This document shows positions 58,760 through 64,000 of a DNA stretch of 64,000 nucleotides, piece after piece; the stretch's first letter is position 1, and each line of letters opens with the position of its first letter. Under the pieces are notes generated by a model. That model saw only the letters and a program-made list of their open reading frames with translations. It ran no database searches and was not told the DNA's origin. The DNA is from Euglena gracilis (taxonomy: Eukaryota; Euglenida; Euglenophyceae; Euglenales): contig CP154956.1 of the NCBI GenBank assembly GCA_039621445.1, positions 53,399,908 through 53,463,907 of the forward strand. Reading direction: 5' to 3'. The position numbers and the translations under genes were made by a program.

Positions 58760-59050
58760 TGGGTTACCGAAAATTTTTGACCCCCCAAAACGACCAAAAG
58801 TGCCATTTTGGGCACTTTTTGGGCAAAAATGTGCCAAAAATGCAAAAAATTTTCGACGCAAAGCGCCGGAGGAAAAATTGACCCTTTTTGGGGGGTCCCG
58901 GGAACCCCCCCCGAGGGTCGGTCTGGACCCCCCTGGCAGGTGGGGGGGGTCCGGACCCCCCCCCCTGCGGGCCAGGAGGGGGGGGGGTGGGGGGACACCC
59001 CCCCACCTAAACCATGTACGTACGCCCTCCTTATATCAAACCCTGTCCGA

Positions 59051-62000
59051 AACTCACTCTGAAAAAGGGGTTGAACGAACACATTTGTCAACAACTGGAA
59101 ACAGCTGAAACCCTCCCATAAGGGTGATGAACCTGGGGTTTGATTTCGCACACACCAGGACAAGTGCTCTTTTGCACAGCATTTCAAGGCATGTGAATGA
59201 GGTGTCCGACGAAGGGTTTGTGGTTGCTCTTTTTGTGTCAGGCTGTAAGACATCGAAATTGCATCCAATCGATGGAAAGATATGTACCAGGGTTCAAAAT
59301 GTATTTCAGGGGAACATAGCAGATGACACCCTATCATGCATCCGTTTCTAATAAGCAAAAAATCACATCAGGAAATGGTCCCAATGAGGATAAATTAACT
59401 GTGTTTTGTGGAATCGCGCAAAAAAAAGTTTCTTGCGCAATTGTGCAAAGGAGTGAAAATTTCAATCACTTGTGCAATTGTGCAAAAAAAATGAGTTCCA
59501 AAGAAAATACTCGCTTCCCATTGTCCACGGGATGCTGAAAAAAGGCTTGACTTTACGGACTCTGCAAATCATTGAAAATAAAGGTTCCCATTTCTGTTAA
59601 AATTATCCTGTCCCCACAATATCTGCCACAATGCATCCTACCGGCCATCAGACGAAGTTTCTGAGCAGCTTCATTTCCTGTGAAAATCACGGGGTGCACT
59701 ACTCAGCCTGAAACAAACATATTGGAGGGGAACAACGCTCGGCACACCAACTCCTTTGCACTGTTGCGCAAGATGGCTGACATTATTTCAATATCCCATT
59801 ACGTGCAATGTGCCCCCTTCTTCTTCGCGAGAGAGAAGGGTCACCCTCCCCTGATAAATTAGGGAAAACATCCTTCTGCAAAATCTTCCAACCCTGCATC
59901 CCAGAGCCCTTCCCTGCTGGTCAATTGTGAGTACTGAAACTGGTGTTCTCACCGCTCGGTCGTGCCAACACTCTGAAACCACCAATAACTCTCCCCCCAC
60001 GTTCCGCATCTGTCAACTTTCCCAAACCAATGCACCATGGCCCAGATCCCTGAGAGTCTGAGAGTCCATGCAAGAAAAGGAAAAAAGAGGCTTTTTTCGA
60101 AAATCAGTTTCACGGAGCTCTTGCCAGTAAAATAGGGGGGACTTTCTTCCACGGGTTTGGGCACACTCCCAGGCGACCAGCACCAAGGGAGAAAAAGTGG
60201 TCTGAAAACCCACCCCTCAGCCTCTTTCTTTTGCGTTTTTCACGCATTTCCCCTAATTCTTGGGCTGCAATACATCGTCTCTGTCGATCGCCGAAAACGT
60301 GCCCCGAGCCAGGGGAAAAAAAAAAGGGGTGTTCGGGCATCTGCCAAGGGTCACTTAAAAACCACCAGGCGTCGCCCCAGTCGAACACACAAAAAGGGAG
60401 CGAATCTCGTTTTGGGGGTGAATCTTGTTGTTAGAAGCAAAGAAAAGTGATTATTTTTCAGAATTGGCGTGATTGCGCAAAGAACTTGCAAAAAGCTCAA
60501 ACGTGAAATAGACCGCCTAAGACCCTACCACTGCCGGCCAAAAGGTCAACGGCCCCCAAGAATTGCGCAGGGGAGGGCTGGCAGTATACCATAACATAGC
60601 GGGTCAGGGGCTCCTGAACATCGGGCAGAAACCTGCGGTGCTGGGCCCAGACCAGGTTTGCCGCCATCACCACATTGTGCCAGGTTGGTGGCAGGGTCTC
60701 AAAGTTGGCTGCCAAGATGCTGGAGGGAAACTGCTGTCAGAAAACTGTGTAAAAAAAAACTGGTCAGAAGAAATCTCGAAATTTTGAAGCCTGGGGGTGA
60801 CCTGAGACCGGGAGTGACTACTGAACTTGACCTCGATGAATAAAGAGTTTCAGCCTGGCATCGTGATAATCTTTGGGGGGCGCTCAGCTCTCGGCGAAAT
60901 TTGGGCTGGCTGGTAAAAAAGAGGTGCTGGCTGACAACCCCCACCCCCCACCCAGGTGGAACTTCGGCCTGGTTGGGGGTCGAAACACATGTGGGAAAAA
61001 AACAAAAAGCAAATGTGCCCAAAATAACTAACAATCAGAAAGAATACATTTCTGACAAAATCTGAGCTGGCCAGGCCATTTCGACCTTTTTTGCCATTCT
61101 TGCACCCTCAAAACATATGTTTTTATGCAGCTAACCCTGGGGTAGCTGCACAAGAAACACAACTCGCTGATGGCGGAGAAAGAGGATCCGGGGCTGGAAT
61201 AGGGTGTGCTGGCTGAATGGAACCCACTGGTGGGTCCTCTTCAATTCAAGCGACGCCTGGGGGTGGGGAGGCTTTGGAATAGGCCGAGATGCAATCGCAT
61301 CCTGTCCACTCTGGATCGGTGCACTGTGGAATACAGCCACCCCCCCAAAACACATGTTCTCAGAGACACAGGAATGCCCACTGGGACACCGGACACAAAC
61401 CGCGGCCTGGGACGTAATTCTCTCGGGCCCCTGACTCGTGGCCCGCGACGAGCATACCGCCCAAGGAGGACCGCACTTCGGGGCGGGGGCAGGGGAGGGG
61501 CCAGGGGATCGCCGACGGGAAAGCTCAAACCCCGCCGGAAGCTTTGGGCTGGGCTTGGAGGCAACCCAATTGCAAATAGCCACCAAATTGGCAAAAGGGG
61601 CTGCCACCTGGGGCCCAGGGCTTGCGAAACAGCCATGCTGGTTTAGAACGTTAAACATTGTATTTCTGTTGCACAATTGCGCAATGTAACTCTGAAATTT
61701 TCGTCCTCGATGAGTGTTCTCATTGCGTAAATGCGCAACTTTAAACTTCTTTGAATATCATTACATTTATATACATTATTTATTCCATATATTAGAATTA
61801 TCCACCAAGCCCCAACACTAACCGTGCAAAGAGGCCCACCAACGCACACTCAGGAGCTTCCATTAACCATTGCGCACAAGCGCAATGGTTTGTGCATTGC
61901 GCACACACACAATGGATTATTGTCACGCATTGTGCGCAATATCTATGATCAATGTGTTCGGTGCACGGCCGTGTGGGGGCTGGAGTTGCTTACCAGACGT

Positions 62001-63188
62001 AGGGACAAGGTCCTGGGCTGACCCTCAATCCCCCACAACCCGTCCACCTGGGTGGTTCCCACTGTACCGTCCCCCCCCCCCCCAGCTTTCAGGGATCACA
62101 ACTCTCTGGCACGCCGTTTTTTTTTCAGCTCTTTCACAACGTGTGTGAAGAGCCCTCCGGACGACTCAGCAGGCAACCCTTAAGGCACATGCTACAGAGC
62201 ATGGAACAGCGACAGAAAAATCCAAACTTCACCCAGCCGGTGTAACACCATGTGGGGAACAACACAGTTGGGGCTTAAAGACGAGGGACTCGCAATTGGG
62301 GTTTCCCCTTTTTGGGGAGACTTCACGTCTCCTGGACTTGACACCCAGCGTTTTGAACCTTTTTTGACATGTGTACAAGCCGGAAAACACTAAAAATGGG
62401 CCTGTTCCTGGGCCCCAAAGTCGGAAAATGATGCAATCTCCATGGGACCAGAAAATAAAAAGGGTGGGCTCACCACCGGGTTTCAAAAAATATTGCAATA
62501 TTGTGCAAATGCAATATACAAAATTAAAGGGCTTAAATGCGAGTTAGGCTGCCCAAGCAGGTAATCATGGGGTCATTCCGGACCCCCCCCCTTGGTAGAT
62601 GGGGTCAGGACTCCTCCCCATCCGTTCCAGGCAGGGGGGGGGGCACCACCCACTCTTTACCCCATACAGCCTCCTCATATCCAACACTGGGGTTTGACCC
62701 AGAAATAGATTGCATTGGCTTGGTCCAACCGGCAGAAGAGATACAAAAACCCAACGGCTGTGCCACCAATCCAGAAATCTGCCGAGTGGCACTTTCTTCC
62801 AAACTCGATAATTGCATCCCCACCCAAACCATTGGCGTTCCTTCGATGCCCTAAACAGCCCGCCAGATAAGTCTTTTTTGGGTGCCCATTCTGTTGTCCA
62901 CTCATGAATCATTATTTTGAAACATCGAAAGTTTCGAGAAAATAAGAAAAAGACGATGTTTGACGTGTGTTTTTTTTCCGGCTTTCAAAAAGTGATCGAG
63001 CCAAAGGAAACAGCTCAGGAGGGAGCATGATGCTTCTTTGATTTGGCATTTGACAAATTAGGCAGCAGGGTGATTCCCTGGTGGGGTCAACGAAGAGAAT
63101 GATGGCAGCAGCTTACGAAAGGGGCATCTGCAGTGATGCTGTGGGGTCAATGAGCGGGGGGGGGGGGCAACGTGACTCACAAATATAT
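59051..63188. other. Gene-poor block apart from one possible exon
   Basis: Low-GC sequence with repeated TTGCGCAA/TTGTGCAA words (59.41-59.49, 61.67-61.73 and 61.87-61.94 kb) and a G-tract piece at 60.88-60.96 kb. A long minus-strand open frame at 61676-61131 lacks splice or codon support. Apart from 60.50-60.76 kb, nothing is called. Confidence 0.5.
60497..60760 (-). CDS. Possible isolated exon, product unknown
   Basis: Following an acceptor-like pyrimidine tract and CAG, the minus strand is open through ILAANFETLPPTWHNVVMAA, NLVWAQHRRFLPDVQEPL and TRYVM. A GTATAC donor-like site follows at about 60588; without splicing, the frame continues to a stop at 60497. The amino-acid texture (WHNVVMAANLVWAQHRRF) looks like real protein, and the local GC is higher than its surroundings. 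No partner exons could be joined with confidence; a weak open stretch at 62.87-62.70 kb is one candidate. Confidence 0.35.
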
Positions 63189-63266
63189 TTACAGCGCCTC
63201 TTTCAACGCCTCAATCTCGAGGTCGAGGGCGTCCTTCTCAGCTATGTCACATTCATCAGCAGCACC
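63189..63266 (-). CDS. Terminal exon of a gene starting beyond the right edge
   Basis: After a good acceptor (pyrimidines then CAG ending at 63267) the frame reads GAADECDIAEKDALDLEIEALKEAL in two parts, GAADECDIAEKDA and LDLEIEALKEAL, then a stop at 63189. It begins in phase 0. The acidic, heptad-like ending suggests a short coiled coil. No family can be assigned from 25 residues. The upstream exons would lie to the right of 63.3 kb; I see no confident exon between 63.3 and 64.0 kb. Confidence 0.5.
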   Translation of the reverse strand, partial: GAADECDIAEKDALDLEIEALKEAL

Positions 63267-64000
63267 CTGCGGCAAGGGCAGGAGACAGAGAGCCCGCTGG
63301 AGAGGTATTGGCGTGCTGGAAAACAGGGCTGTGCTACATTCAAACCTTAACATAGGCCACTAAATGGTTTCCGAACCATCCCCCGGTGGGATTTGGGGGA
63401 GTGGTTGCTGATGCACCCCTCATTTGAATCCCCAGACATATTGTTGTGGAATAGCACCCCTTAGCAGTGATGCAGTGATGTATCAGCAATCAGTCCACAC
63501 TGTTCACAGAACCCACCAAAGCCTCAGAAATAATCATTTCTTGGGTTCCAAAAGGAGCAATTCGTCTACACTTTATGCCATGAGTAAAACATTTTACATG
63601 ATTGTCTTGCCTGAAGAAATCGAAGGGGAAAAAAACCGATGACTCGTTTCTTGTGGCTAATTTGGGACCTTCTATAGTATTCAATCGTTCTTTTTCACCG
63701 CTTCTTGCCGTCAGTTGTGGATTGAGTGGTGATTCAAAGCATTCAGAGCCTGTGATGGGGGTCAAGGAAAAATGGAATTCTCAGGGACATTGGGTGTGGT
63801 TTTAATGTTGCATTTGGACACGGCGAACGTCGTCTGCAGGGGCAAAAGAGGAATCTGTGGCACTGACCTATCCTGCCGTTCTTTTTGTCAACATGGGAGG
63901 GAATGGAAACCTTTTGCTCTGGGGTTCCCTTCAGCAGGTACCCAGGACGTTGGGGGTATGTTCACGTTGGAGGGCTTGTCTTTACCATAAGACGCGAGGG

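Larger units (their letters stand above)
56376..59050. mobile_element. G-tract inverted-repeat element interrupted by the hAT-like insertion
   Basis: The outer ends are inverted: CAGGGTTCGATATAAGGA near 56383 and its near complement TCCTTATATCAAACCCTG near 59028. Between them, on both sides of the hAT-like insertion, the same G/C-rich block of about 70 bp (GGTCCGGACCCC... to CACCCCCCCACCTAAAC) appears in direct orientation at about 56411-56480 and 58949-59010. The interior also has the GACGCAAAGCGCCGG hairpin-like motif seen in other intron elements. Boundaries are approximate and no target duplication was identified. Confidence 0.55.

Noticed and set aside
61131-61676. 181-codon minus-strand frame with a Cys-containing segment
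   Set aside because: No splice-site or codon support, overlaps an equally plausible plus-strand frame, and its composition suggests chance.
62565-62912. Competing minus-strand frames with a hydrophobic segment at 62.7-62.9 kb
   Set aside because: Two frames look equally plausible and neither joins in phase with the candidate exon at 60.7 kb.

Overview
The window is nuclear DNA of a eukaryote. Every gene I can support is split into many short, GC-rich exons that join in frame across GT..AG introns. Two products are typical eukaryotic proteins: the spliceosome factor Prp3/PRPF3 and an ER-type transmembrane thioredoxin protein. The introns are long and packed with poly-G/poly-C tracts, small inverted-repeat elements and microsatellites. 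I cannot name the species. All supported genes lie on the minus strand, spaced about 0.45 to 3.5 kb apart, and there are a few candidate GC..AG introns. That resembles the unidirectional gene arrays of dinoflagellates and some related protists, but this is only a hypothesis.

Layout from right to left, which is the direction of transcription: the last exon of a gene starting beyond the right edge (63.19-63.27 kb); a possible isolated exon (60.5-60.76 kb); a gene-poor, AT-richer block with a three-level nest of transposable elements (56.37-59.05 kb); PRPF3 (54.58-47.91 kb, about 13 exons); a fold-type I PLP-dependent aminotransferase-like gene (47.45-42.83 kb, 9 exons); a small thioredoxin-domain membrane protein (41.93-39.95 kb, 4 exons); a WD40-repeat protein with nearly one exon per propeller blade (37.92-32.44 kb); a polytopic membrane protein that I do not recognise (about 29.03-19.24 kb); a small gene seen only in part (17.78-16.05 kb); and a long run of coiled-coil exons (14.93 kb down to the left edge), which may be one very large gene or two.

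The genes do not form an obvious pathway; they look like an ordinary housekeeping gene array. The unusual content is in the introns. Several families of short terminal-inverted-repeat elements with G/C-tract interiors recur at different intron positions. One hAT-like element carries a second element inside it and itself sits in a G-rich element. Arrays of short palindromes with changing sequence but constant architecture occur at several sites.

Exon limits given to single-base precision were checked for phase with their neighbours; those marked 'about' were not resolved. No RNA genes, CRISPR arrays or prokaryotic signals were seen.
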